64,000 nucleotides of DNA from Petaurus breviceps papuanus (lineage: Eukaryota > Chordata > Mammalia > Diprotodontia > Petauridae). The stretch is from contig JAMXIF010000073.1 in the NCBI GenBank assembly GCA_028583685.1, positions 10,597,093-10,661,092 of the forward strand. Direction: 5' to 3'. The position numbers and the translations under genes were made by a program. Numbering within the stretch: the first letter of the stretch is position 1; every line of letters begins with the position of its first letter. A model generated the notes under the pieces. The model did no database searches. It saw nothing but the letters and a program-made list of their open reading frames with translations, and had not been told where the DNA came from. Positions 35,804 through 49,724 of this stretch are shown one piece after another.

Positions 35804-38800
35804 TATATATATATATACAATATATATATATTTTGAGGATCCAGTGAGGTAAATAAAGTGCTTGGTAGACAAATTTTAAAGCACTATAGGAATTCTAGAC
35901 ATTATTATGGTCATCATCATCATCATCAGTATGGCTAATATGGAAATGTGTATGATTTTGCATGTATAATTGATATCATATTGCTTGCCTTCTCAGTGGG
36001 TGGAAGGGAGAGGGAGGATTTGGAACTCAAAATTTAAAAAGAAAAGAATGCTAATAAATACTTTGAAATGTAAAAGATAAGATTATGCATAGATGGAAAT
36101 TTTATAGGAAGAAACTAAAAGGTTAAACTTTGTGATCACTAAAAAAAATCATCATCTCATTACAAGTAGTTTACTAAATGAAATGCATTGCAAAATTGCA
36201 TTTGTAAGTTAGTCATAAGGAATTCCAGATACATTTTCCCAAAGAGAAGAAAATAAAAGTAATAATAGCTGACTTATAGCTCTTTAAGGTTTACAGAGAC
36301 TTTACATACAATTCTTTCATCTGATCTTCACAAGAAATCTTTCTGGCACGTGGGCGTATAGGAGAGTTTGAGGCAGACTAGCGTCTCTGGTGCGAGGGCT
36401 TGCCAATCCCTTTTCAGGGCTGATCATCTACCTTTGGTGTCTGTCTGGCACTCAGTTATCACCTGTGGCTCCAAAAAGCAGTGGCATGCTCAGTGGATGT
36501 CTGTCTCAAGCAGGTGAAGACTTTCCCTGACAGAATGGGTGCCATGAGAACAATGTGTTCCAATGGCCATGAAGGTGACTGAAGCAAGAGTGCTTGGAGG
36601 TTGGTCAAACACTGAAGATGCTAAGGTCATCCACAGTATCCCGCTCCATTTTGTCCTGCCACTGGACTTCGACGACTTTGGAAGAGAGTAAGGCCTGTTG
36701 ATGGCTTTGTGCAACAATGATGTCATTGGACCTTCTTTAAAAAGGAAAGACAAACAGGTGCAAAACAATCAAGTACATACAATTATGTCCATATTATGGA
36801 TGATATGAAGATCCAGAAAGGGAAGCAACTTACCTATGGTCGTATAACAAGGAAATATCAGAAGGAGGATTTGAACTCACATCTTCTCAAAGTCAAATAC
36901 CCCATGCTGATTCCCAGTTATCACTTAGAAGCCTATTTGACCCTCGGGATACTAGAAATAATATTTTACCCACATGTTCAGCATATTCTGCCATGGTGGG
37001 AAAGGAGAGCATAGTACCTTCTTGAGGGACAGCCCTGACTCTATGGCAGCTGGTCTTCCTATGGGAGGGAAAGAAAGTACATTATTATCAAAATTTTTAG
37101 TATCTTACTGACTTTTACTTCTTTGTATGTCTTCTTTGTTTACCCCAGAGAGTCTAATACAGTGGCTTGCACTAGGTGCTTAACAAATCCTTATTGTGTA
37201 AATATTACGGATTCACTACTCTCTTGGGTCAAATATACAAGAAATCCTTGTAATTAGCACAGATAAGAGAGTTGACTGTATGCCTGCTCAGGATTTTTTT
37301 TTTCTTTTTTGAATACAGGCCTTTTTTTTTTTGAATACAGATAGAATAGTAGCAAGCTTATCACCTACCGTGTTTCCCCGATAATAAGACACTGTCTTAT
37401 TATTTTTTTTTTTTTTTGGAAAGAAAAACACCAGAGGGCTTATTTTCAGGGGAGGGCTTATGTTGTCCTGCCTCAGCTCTCCTCCGCGGCACTGCTCTCA
37501 ATGGCGCCAGCAAGCAAATCACTGGGGAAGAACAGGATGACGCGCTCACTGCTGCAGCTCTGATTGGATGCAGCTTGGAGCGCAGCGTGCGTTTCACCCT
37601 GGGGGGGACAGTGCATACAGAGGGTGCCGTAATGTAGCGTGTAGTGCAGGGGATCACCTTCACTACAATAGCACTCTCAATAGGGCTTATTTTCGGGGGA
37701 GGGCTTATTTTAGAGGAATCTTACACAGTAAGGGGAGGGCTTATTTTCGGGATAGGTCTTATTATCGGGGAAACATGGTAAGTCATTTTGTTCAGGAAAG
37801 TTCTTTCCTTAATGCTGAAGGACAATTCTCTTTTTTGCTATGTCTTTCTTATTGCACTTTAAATATTTTACTGTTTTTCATTTACATGTAGAATTTTTAA
37901 ACATTTTAAAAAATAATTTTGAGTTCCAAATTCTTTCTCTTTACCCTCATCGAAAAGGCAAGCAATTTGATGTGGGTTATACATGTGCAGTCATGCAACA
38001 CATATTTGTGTATCAGGTTATGAAAGAAAACACAGACCAAAAAAACCCAACAACCCCACACAAGAAAAATAAAGTTAAAAAACACATGCTTTACTCTGCA
38101 TTCAGCTTCTATCACTTCTTTCTCTGGAAGTGGATAGCATTTTTCTGATGTTAGAAATTATCTTGAAATCTAATTTAAAGAAGATGATTTCAGCCCCGTT
38201 GTCATCCCAGCAGCTTTTTGTAAGCTCTCTTGTCATGCTGGTGACTTTCAGTGGAACTGCCACTGTGAGATTCCCAAGACATATACTATTTTAAATTTAT
38301 CATTATTTTAAATTTTGTTTTATATTGATAACTTTTCTTTTCATATCACCTTTATTTCAGTCCCCCATCCCCTACACAGTGAGCCTACCCTTGGAACAAA
38401 GATTTTAAAAAGATAGAAGGTGGGAGGGAGCTGTTCAGCAAAGCCAAGTATTACATGGTAGACCATTTCAGGCAGTATACACAATATTCTAGACTCACAC
38501 TCCCCCATTTCTTCAGAGAAAGGAAAGTGTTGCATTTCCCAATTCTTGTCCAGGGTCAAAATTGGTCTTTATAAATACGCAGTGTTCAGTTTCTTTTTTT
38601 AAAAAATTCTTTCCATTTATATCATTGTAGTTATCATTAATATTATTTTCATCTGTTTAATTCACTCTGAGAGGTATACTTATTACTATTTCCTATTTGT
38701 AGAATATAAGCTATTTCCTCTAAGCACAGCATACTTTGCCAAATTTTTAAGCTATTATCCATTTTTTTTTTTTAACAAATTCATGTGATAGGTAGAATAT

Positions 38801-41800
38801 ATTTTAAGAACAAATTTTGGTACCAAAGGACTCATGACTAAAAATGTTATCCACTTCCAGAAAAAGAACTGATGGAATCCAATTGCAGATCAAATCATAC
38901 TATTTTTTCACTTTATTTTTTAATGGGTTTTTTGTTTGTTTGCTTTTGGTATCTGTTTTCTTTCACAACATGACTAGTAAGGAATTATATATGAAGTCTG
39001 TCTGCTCCTCATTTCTTATAGCACAGTAGTATTCCATTACATTCATATACCACAATTTGTTCAACCATTCCCCAATTGGTAGGCATCCTCTTGATTTCCA
39101 GTTCTTTGCTAACACAAAAAGAGCTGCTATAAATATTTTTGTACAAACGGGTTCTTTTCCCATTTCTATGATCTCTTTGGGATTCAGCGCTAGAAGTGGT
39201 ATTGCTGAGTCAAAGGGTATACACTTATTTATAGTCCTTTGGGCATAGGTCCAGATTGCTCTCCAGAATGGTTGAATCAGTTTATAACTCCATCAACAAT
39301 GCAATGGTGTTCTAATTTTTCCACATCCTCCCCAGCATTTATCATTTTTCAGATCTTAGCCAATTTGACCAGTGAGATGTGCTACCTCAGAGTTCTTTTG
39401 ATTTGCATTTCTCTAATCAATTTTGATTTAGAGCATTTTTTCATATGCTTATAGATATATTTAGTTTCTTCCTCTGAAAACTGCGTGCTCATATTCTTTG
39501 ACCAATTGGGTTTTATATTCTTATAGATTTGACTCAAATTTATTACTTACTATTCCCCCTTCCATAGTCTATGTCCCAGTGAAACTGTCTTTGTGTAACC
39601 TGTCCCCATTCTCAGAATAGACTCTATTCTCACCTTCCCTCTTAGAATTCCTAACTTTCTTCAAGACTAAATTCAGGTGCTTTCTCCTACTGTAAGATAG
39701 GCTAGTAGATCTCAACTAATCAATTAATAAGTACATATTAAGCACCTACTTGAGTGTTATGCATTGTGGTTTTTTCTTTTTTTTTTAACTAAATTTATTT
39801 ATTTTTAGTTTTCAACATTCACTTCCATAAGATTTTGAGTTCCAAATTTTCTCACCATCTTTCCCCTCCTCCCACCCCAAAATGGCATGTAATTTTATAT
39901 AGGCTCTACATATACATTCATATTAAGCTTATTTTCACATTAGTCATGTTGTAAAGAAGAATTAGAACCAATGAGAGAAACCACAAGAAAGAAGAAACAA
40001 AAGAAAGAGAGAGGGAACAAATAGTATGCTTCAATCTGTACTCAGACTCTGTAGTTCTTTTTCTGGATGTGGATGACATTTTCCATCATGAGTCTTTTGG
40101 AGTTGTTTTAGGTCCTTGCATTGCTGAGAAGAGCTAAGTCCATCATAGCTGATCATCGCACTATGTGGCTGTCACTGTGTACAGTGTTCTCCTGGTTCTG
40201 CTCACTTCACTCAGTATCAGTCCATATAAGTCTTCCCAGGTTTTTCTGGTACCTTCTCATCGTTGTTTTGTATTGTTGTAGGCATAGGTATTAAGTTTAG
40301 TGTATCAAGACAAAAATGAATTAACTCAGAGAATTCACATTCTAGCAGAGGAAATGGCACATAGATGTATAGAAACAAATACAAAATATGGACAAGGTAA
40401 TTCTAAGTGTTGGATGCTACTCATTAGTGTTCCCCGCCCCCTCAAATGACCTTTTACTAGATTTAGAGTTTTAAAAAAAATCTTAGAAATAATTTAGTCC
40501 AGTCCCTTCACTTTACCATAAAAAACTAAGGTTGGAAAGTTGTTGCCCAAAGCCACATAGATAGAAGTCAACAATAAAATTCTCAAGCCTTTATTAAGCT
40601 ACTGGCCAAGCATTGTGAATATAAACAAAAGCAAAAAGAAAGACAATAAGCCCTGAAGAATCTTAGATTCCTGTGGGGGAAGACATACATAAAAGGGAGC
40701 TAAAATTGAGAGGGAGAAGGAAGATAAAGGTATACAAGGGCAGAGATAAAATCCTGCAGAGAGTCAAGAGTTCAGCCTGGAGAGGAATGACACCTTGGCT
40801 GGCCTGGGCAGCCTCCTTAAAATGCAGGGTCTGAGAGGAACCAGCCAATCAGAGGGAGGGTGTAAGTCCAGTGTGAGAAGTAGTCCAGGAGTGGAGGGAG
40901 TTTCCAAGGTGAAGAAGATTCTGTGTCTGGGTAGACAAAGTCCTGTGGAGTGTCAGGAGTATCTCCTAGAAAGGAATGAAGCAATGGTGATTAACTAATC
41001 CAAAACCAGTCTTGTTTTGGTAATATTCTTTGCGATCTTTTCCATTCTTTTGGTCTTTGTTGTTGAATCATTTCAGTCATGCCTAACTCTTTGTGACCTC
41101 ATTTGGGGTTTTCTTGGCAAAGATGCTGGAATAGTTTGCCATTTTCTTCTTCCAGCTCATTTGAGAGATGAGGAAACCAAAGCAAACATGGTTAAGTCAC
41201 TTGCCCAGAGTCAAACAGCTAACAAGTGTCTGAGGCCAGATTTGAACTCAGGGAGAAGAGTCTTCCTGATTCCCAGTCCATGGCTGTATCTGCTGCGTCG
41301 TTTAACTGCCTCACTTTTTTTTTTTAAGCAATTGGGGTTAAGTAACTTGCTCAAGGTTACACGGCCAGTTATCTCTGGGTGTGGTGCTAAGTATCTGAGC
41401 CCAGATTTGATCCCCAGGTCATCCCGACACTGGAGCTGGTGCTCTTACTCGCTGAGCCACCTGGCCGCCCCTTGGCTCACATTTTTTTAAGGTATCTTGA
41501 ATAACATGAGCGTATTTAAAATTCAGTCACCTCTAGTGAACTTCTATCTCTGTATAGTCTAGGAAGAGAATTTTTCTAGGTTCATCTTCTTAAATACTAT
41601 TTCCATTTCTTTCATTTTCAAACCTGGGTGACTTAAGAGAATGGTGGTACCATTGACTAAAGGGGGTGGAAATTGGGAAGGGGATCTAGTTTTGTTGGGG
41701 AGATTTTGGGTTGGATATGATGGATCTGAGGTGAGGCATGCAAATGTCTCATAGCTAGCTGGATTCAAATTAGGGTAAAAGGTGCAAGTTGGAGATATAA

Positions 41801-43606
41801 GTTTAGGGGTTACCTCCATTGGGTGGTACAGTAGATAGAACACTGGGCATGGAGTCAGGAAAACCTGAATTCAAAGCCAGCCTCAGACATGTAATAGCTG
41901 TGTGACCCTGTGCAAATCACTGAGCTCTCTCTGCCTCAGTTTCCTTAACAGTATAATGTGAATACTAATAGCACCTTACCTCCCAGGATTGTGGTGAGGA
42001 TAGTTATTATCATCAGTCATCATCTTCTATTCTTTCTCTTTTTTTACCTTATCCGGGATCAGGGGAAGAAGAATAAGGACATTATAGTTCTTGAGTTCTC
42101 CTACTTCAGTTTCTTTCCTGTCTTTTAGAATGGATTCTAGAGATAGTCAATTCTCAACTGTCTGTCCTAGTAGATTCAAGTAGATGTGTAAAAAATCCCA
42201 TATGATGTTTTGTTTTAAAAATCACTTCTGTAAGCCTGTATCAGATTTTATGCCTTTTTGGTGGGGGAGTGTGGCAGGAGGGGGGGAAATTTAGAACTCA
42301 AAACCTTATAGAAGCGAATGTTGAAAATTTATATAATAATAAATAAATAAAAATGAATATATATTTTTTCTTTTTGGAGGGGGAGGGCAGGGCAATTGGG
42401 GTTAAGTGACTTGCCCAAGGTCACACAGCTAGTAAGAGTTAAGTGTCTGGGGCAAAATTTGAACTCAGGTCCTCCTGACTCCAGGGCCGGTGCTATATTC
42501 ACTGAGCCACCTAGCTGCCCCAATGAATTAATTAAAAAAAAAAAATCACTTGTATACTCTTTGAATTTCCTTAAGCTTGGTTTTGATTTCCTTACTCACT
42601 AAACTTCAGTGGCTCTCTATTGCCTCTAGGATAGCATAAATTTTTCTGTCATTTAAAGCCAACATGACCTTTCCAACTTACCTTTCCAGCTTTGTTATAT
42701 ATTACTCCCCTTCCCGTAATTTATGGGCTAGCCAAAAAGACCTTTGCAATTCACACATGGTATTCTATCTCACACCTCTGTTACTTTGCTCTGACTGTTC
42801 CTCATGCCTGGCATGCTCTCCCTTCTCATTCCAAGTGTGTGGAATCTTTTTTTTTTCCTTCAAGACTTACCCAAAGCATCCTCTTCTCCTTATGTCTCCC
42901 ACCATGTTCTTCCTCCCCAAATTCCACTGAAACTATTTTGTCTGTATTCTATATATTCTTACATATACATATCATCTTCCTCATTAGAATGTAAGCTCCC
43001 TGAAGGCAGAAACTGCATTATTTTTAGTCTTATGTTCCTGGCACCTGATAGTCTCTGGCACTTAGTAGCCACTTTAATAAGTACTTGCTGATTGGCAAGT
43101 TATCTTATTCATTCAGATACTTAGATGGGTGTGTGATCTTATGGATCTGGGCATTCCTTGTGTCAGTACAAATGACAACCCTTGTCTGCCTTGGATGATT
43201 TTTGTCTATGTCTTTCCATAAATCAACCATAAAACATATCTGCTATGTCAGAGGTCTTTTTTATCTTGTAATGTTTTAGTAGCACCATTGTGACACACAG
43301 CTTGTCTACCTCTTATTCTTTACTCTTGCTATAATTTTGTATCTGGTCTGAGTAGGTGTTCTTGTTTTTTTTAAAGTAGAATCTATGTCGTTTTGGGAAT
43401 TCAGAAAACTTTTAAGAAAACAAACCACGTTGTAAAAATCTGACCATTTGCCTTCCCATTCAGCTTGATTGACCCTTTGTTATCACTTCATGGTGTATGA
43501 CAGCGCACCCTAAAGGAAGTGTAAAAAAAAACCCTAATGTAAAATGATTGTGTCATTTTCATTTTTGTTCACAAAATAAAATGGGTACACTTTGTTCTTT
43601 GGAAGG

Positions 43607-43644
<38 letters not shown>

Positions 43645-46600
43645 GAAGGAAATGAAAGTTTGTTTGTCCTAATGTTGGACAGAAACCAGACTGCTTACCT
43701 AGTCTTTGGTACAATGGAATTGTTGTTACTGGTATCTCTTTCCTTTTGAAGTCAGTACCACAGTAGTCAGGATACTGGCCTCTTGAGAATGCCCCTACAT
43801 CAGCCAATTACACCGTGAAATTGGGTGGTAACCAAAAGTAAGGTTCTGTGGCTTTGCCAACTTTTATAGACAAAGATCTGCTTTGTAGTGAAGCAGTATA
43901 GAAAAAGAAGCATAAATAAACATTTTTATTTATGAAATAGATTTCTGTTAGTTAGATGAGGAAGATTGGAGGACAGAGTAGGCAGATATATATAAATGAT
44001 TCCAACCCATCCTGGGGGATTGCAGGAGCCTCCAGGCTGGAACAGCACCACAGGATTGGGACAAGTGTATCCTTCTGTCCATGCAACCCCTGTAGGGCAC
44101 TCCTGGGAATGTCATTAGTGTGGATCTTAGGGACTCTGTCTCTAAGACCATACCCCAAAACCATTCTCCAGAACTAATTTTCTCTTCTGGAGTGAGTAAA
44201 TGGATCAGAAGACTTCTGTGGTCTCTCATGCTAAGTATCAAATGGTCATTGAACCAGAGTAACAGAATCTTCATAACCTCTTCCTTCCCAAATAAGGGGT
44301 GGTGGAAAGGAATGTTGACACTGACTATAATACCTTTCCATACAGTGCTACATGGCCAATACCACTGGTAACTTTTTTCTTTCTTTCTCTTTCTTTCTTC
44401 CTTTTAGATTCTTTGTTTATTTTTAACATTCTTTTTAAAAACGACTCTGAATTCTCTTCCTCTCATCACTCCATTGCCTATTGTGAAGGCAAGAGATGAG
44501 TTATCAGTTATTCATGGAAAAACATGTAAAATATATTTCTATATTAGTCATGTTGCAAGAAAAAAGCAATAAAAATAAAGTGAAAAAATTATGCTTCAAT
44601 CTTCATTGAGATTGTAGCAGTTCTTTCTCTAGAAGTGGATAGCATTTTTCATCATTAAATCCTTCAAAAGTGTCTTATATCATTGTATTGATAAGAATTG
44701 CTAGTTCATTCACACTTGATCATCATACAGTATTGCTTTTCTGTGTACAATGTTCTCCTGGTTTGGATCATTTCACTTTTCATCAGTTTATGTAAGTCTT
44801 CCCAAATTTTTTCTGAAATCATCCTGCTCATCATTTCTTATAGCACAGTAGTATTCCATCACAATTGTATGCCACCATTTGTTTAGACACACCCAAATTT
44901 ATGGACATCCCCTCAATTTTTAATTCTTTGCCACCACAAAAAAAACCTGCTATAACTGTTTTTGTATGTATAGGTCCTTTTCCTTTTTAAAAAATCTCTT
45001 TGGGATTCAGACCTAGTAGTGGTAGCTCTGGGTCAAAGGGTATGCACAGTTTTATAGACCTTTGGGCATAGTTCCAAATTGCTCTCCAGAAAGGTTAAAT
45101 CAGTTCACAATTACACCAACAATACATTAGTGTCCCAATTTTCCTACATCCCCTCCAACATTTGTCATTTTCCTTTCTGTCATATTAGCAAATCTGATAG
45201 GCATTAGGTGGCAACTCAGAGTTGTTTACTAATCAAAGTTGTTTCTCTAATCAATAATGATTTGGAGTATTTTTTTCATATGACTACAAATAACTTTGAT
45301 AGGGCGGCTAGATGGTATAATTGATAGAGTATTGGGCCTGGAATCAGGAAGATTCATCTGTAAAATCTGTATGTCTGTAAAATGAGCTGAAGAAGGAAAT
45401 GGCAAACTGCCAAGAAAATCCCAAATAGGATCACAAAAAGTCAGACATGACTGGAAAATGACTGAACTGATAGATAGTTCTGATTTCTTCTTCTGAAAAC
45501 TGCCTGACAATTTGTCAGTTGGGGAATGCCTCATATTCTTATTAATTTGACTCAGTTCTCTATATATTTGAGAAATGAGAACTTTATCAGAGAAACTTTC
45601 TCTAGAAAATTTTCCCCCAGTTTCCTTTTTCTAACCTTGGCTGCATTGATTTTGTTTGGGCAAAACCTTTTTAATTTAATGTAATCAAAATGATCTATTT
45701 TTCATCCCATGATCTTTTATTTGGTCATAAATTCTTCCCTTATCCATAGATCTGATAAGTAAAATTTTTTTCATGTTCCCCTCATTTGCTTATGTTATTA
45801 CCCTTTATGTCTAAATCATGTACCCATTTTAACCTTGTCTTGGTATATAATGTGAGGTGTTGGTCTATACCTAGTTTTGCCAAACCGTTTTCTAGTTTTC
45901 TCAGTAACTTTTGTCAAACAGTGAGTTATTATCCCAAAAGCTTAGATCTTTGGGTTTATAAAGCTTATGGTCATTTACTATGTCATACATACTATGGTCA
46001 TTTACAACTGTGCACTGCTGTTCTATGACTGCACACCTGTTATATACTTAATCTACTTCACTGATCCAACATTCCATTCTTAGCCAGTACCAGACTACTT
46101 TGATGATTATTGCTTTGTGTAATATAGTTTGGGATCTGGTACTGCTCAGCCACCTTCCTTCACATTTTTTTTATTGATTCCTTTGATATTCTTGACCTTT
46201 TGTTCTTCCAGATGAATTTTGTTATTTTTCCTAGCTCTATAAAATAACTTTTGGTAGGTTGATTGTATGGCACTGAATAAGTAAATTAATTTAGGTAGAA
46301 TTGTCACTTGCCTTGGCTCAACCTAGAGTTATCTTTCTTTGTTTTCACTCTTCTTGGTTAGGTATCAGTATCATCTTTGTGTCATAAAAGGAATTTGGTA
46401 GGACTCCTTCTTTGCTTATTTTTGCAGATTGTTTATATAATATTGGAATTAATTGCTATTTAAATGTTTGGTTGAAATTCACTTGCGAATCCATCTGGTC
46501 CTGGGTTCATTTGTTTGTTTTTTCCCTAGGGAGCTAGCTCATTGATGCCTTGTTCAATTTATTTTTCTATGCTAGGATTATTTAAGTATTCGATTTCCTC

Positions 46601-49600
46601 TTCTGTTAACCTGGGCAATTTATATTTTTTGAAATATTCATCTATTTCACACAATTGTCAGATTTATTGGCATATGACTGGGCAAAATAACTCCTAATAA
46701 TTGCTTTAATTTCATCTTCATTGGTGGTGTATTCCCCCTTTTCATTTTTGATACCAGTAATATGGTTTTCTTCTTTTTTAAATAAAATTTTTATTAAAAA
46801 ATTTTAATCAAATTAGCCAATGGCATATCAGTTCTGCTGGGGGGAGGGGGAGTTCTTATAAAACCAGCTTCTAGGGAGATAGAGCCAAGATGGTAGAGTA
46901 AAGGCAAGGACTCTCCTGAGCTCTCCCCTAAATCCCTTTAAATAATGACTAAACAAATTCTAGGGCAGCAGAACACACAAAAAGATGGAGAAATGATTTT
47001 CCAGCCCAAGACAACTTAGAAAGGCTGCAGGAAAGGTCTGCTGCACCAAGGTGAGAGAGGAGTGCAGGCCACACCATCGCAGACCATGTCCCAGCAAAAC
47101 AGGAATAGACCTCAGGGCAACTGAATCAGTGGCAGCAGTGGTAGATTCCAAACCTATAAGCCCACCAATGCCAAAGACAAATTAGAAGGTCAGCAGGAAA
47201 GGTCTCTCACACCCAGGTGAGAGTGAAGCACAGTCCAGTGTAGACTGTGCCATCACAGCCCAGTGTAGACTGTGCCAGCACAGCCCTGGCCCCAACAAAC
47301 AAGGAACAGGCCTTGGGAATCACTAATCAGCAGTGGCAGCGACAAGCAGCTGGTCAGAAGGAGATTACAGGGGTCTCTTTGCTGGCACTGGGAGCAGAAC
47401 TCTGTTGCTTTGCTTGTATTTGGGTCTGGGTTGCAGTCCTCGGTCTCAGTCCCAGAGTGATGAGGAGCAGGAGAATACCAGAGCTTGTGACCAGTGGAGT
47501 AGGGACCCTCCTCACTGTCACAGGGTAGAAAAGAGTGTTTATGGTCACTCACAGACCAGAGCACAGGCCAGGAGAGTAGAAAATACTTCTCCTTAGATCA
47601 TACCACCTTGGAAGAACTGAAAACTTACAGGCCCATAGAAGCATCTCTGAAAAGAACTGCACAAAACCCCTGAAACGAGACAATGTGCCCGCCACCCTGG
47701 AAGCAGAGCCCTACCTTAACAAAGAGTTTAAAGTAAATTAATAGGCTGGGAAAATAATCAAACAATGGAAAAGTATTCTGACCATAGAAAGTTACTGTGA
47801 TGACAAGGAAGATCAAAACACACAGAAGAAGAAGATAACAAAGTCAAATCTCTTATATCCAAAGCCTCCAAGAAAATGTAAATTGGTTTCAGGTCATGGA
47901 AGAGCTCAAAAAGGATTTTGAAAATCAAAGTAAGAGAGATAGAGGAAAAACTGGAAAGAGAAATGAGGGTTTCAAGAAAATCATGAAAAATGAGTCAGCA
48001 TCTTGGTAAAGGAGACGCAAAGAAATACAGAGGACAGTAATACCTTAACAAGCATATTATGACAAATGGTAAAAGAGGTAAAAAAAAAAAATCAATGAGG
48101 AGAAAAATCCCTTAAAAAGCAGGATTGGCCAAATGGAAAAACAGGCACAAATATTCACTAAAGGGAAAAAAGTTCTTAAAAAGTAGAATTGGCCAAATGA
48201 AAAGGACATATAAAAGCTCACTAAAGAAAATAATTCCTTAAAAATTAGAATTGAGCAAATGCAAGCTAATGTCTTTATGAGAAATCAAGAAATAATAAAA
48301 CAAAACAAAAGAGTGAAAATATAGAAGACAGTGTTAAATATTTCATTGGAAAAACAACTGACCTGGAAAGTAGATTCAGAAGAGATAATATAAGAATTAT
48401 TGGACTACTTGAAAACCATGAACAAAAAAAGAGCCTAGACATCATCTTTCAAGAAATTATCCTTACTAGCCATGTGACCTTGGGCAAGTCATTTAACCCC
48501 AATTGCTCTGCTTTCCCCCCTCCCAAAAAGAAAAAGAAAAAAAAAAGAGAAATTATCAAGGAAAACTGCCCTGATATTCTAGAACCAGAAGGTTAAATAG
48601 AAATAGAAAGAATTCAATGATCACCTCCTGAAATGGATCCCAAAATGAAAACTCCCAGGAATATTGTAGCCAAATCTCCAAGCTCCCAGGTCAAGGAGAA
48701 AATATTGCAAGCAGCCAGGAAGAAACAATTCAAATGTTGTGGAGCCACACTGAGGACAACACAAGATTTAGAAGCTTCTACATTAAAGGATCAGAGGACT
48801 TGGAATATGATATTCTAGAAGGCAAAACAGCTAGGGTTACAACCAAGAATCACCTACCCAGCAAAACTGAGTATAATTCTTCAAGGGAGAAAATGGAAAT
48901 GGTGAAAGAGAGGACTTTTTATACCCTAATATATGATCAGTTTTTATGAAAGTGCCATGTACAGCTGAGAAAAAGGAATGTTCCTTTCTGTTTCCTTTCC
49001 ATTTTCTCTTCTACTTTTCTAAGATTCTGTTCATCTCCTTGACTTCTTTCTTATTTATTTTATGGTTAGATTTATCTAGTTCTGAGAGGGAAAAGTTGAG
49101 GTCCCCCATTAGTATAGTTTAGCTGTTTCCTCCTGTAGCTCATTTTCCCTTAAGAATTTGGATGCTATGCCATTTGGTACATATATATTTAGTATTGATA
49201 TTACTTTATTGTCTATGATGCCTTTGGGTGAGATGTAGTTTCCCTGTTTATATCTTTTATTTAGGTCTGTTTTTGCATTTACTTTGTTTGAGATCATAAT
49301 TGCAACTCCTACCTTTTTTACCTTAGTTGAAGCATAATAGATTCTGCTCCAGCCCCTTATTTTAACTCTCTGTGTGCCTCTTTATTTCAAGTGTGTTTCT
49401 TATAAACCACATGCTATTGGATTCTGGTTTTGAATCTATTCTGCTACTCATTTCCATTTTATAGGCGAAATCATCCTATTCACATTCACAGTTATGATTA
49501 CTAATGGTGTATCTCCCTCCATCCTCTGTTTCCCCCTGTTTATCCTTCTCACCCTCTCTCTCTCTCTCTCTGTCTCTCTCCCTCTCTCTCTGTTTCCCTC

Positions 49601-49601
49601 T

Positions 49602-49633
<32 letters not shown>

Positions 49634-49663
49634 TTTCCCTCTCTCTCTCCCTCTCTCTCTGTT

Positions 49664-49724
<61 letters not shown>

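Noticed and set aside
37400-37663. Possible CpG-island promoter
   Set aside because: The CpG-rich stretch is the core of a TA-flanked MITE with inverted ends, in the middle of an intron.
41017-41490. A 157-residue open frame on the plus strand
   Set aside because: Made of two antisense SINEs back to back; recurring peptide words such as [10 protein letters not shown] are SINE translations.
46873-48919. Twin-priming inversion as the sole explanation
   Set aside because: The orientation fits twin priming for the left half, but the same insertion continues in antisense to a true 5' end with matching flanks at 51942, so a simple twin-primed insertion does not account for the whole.
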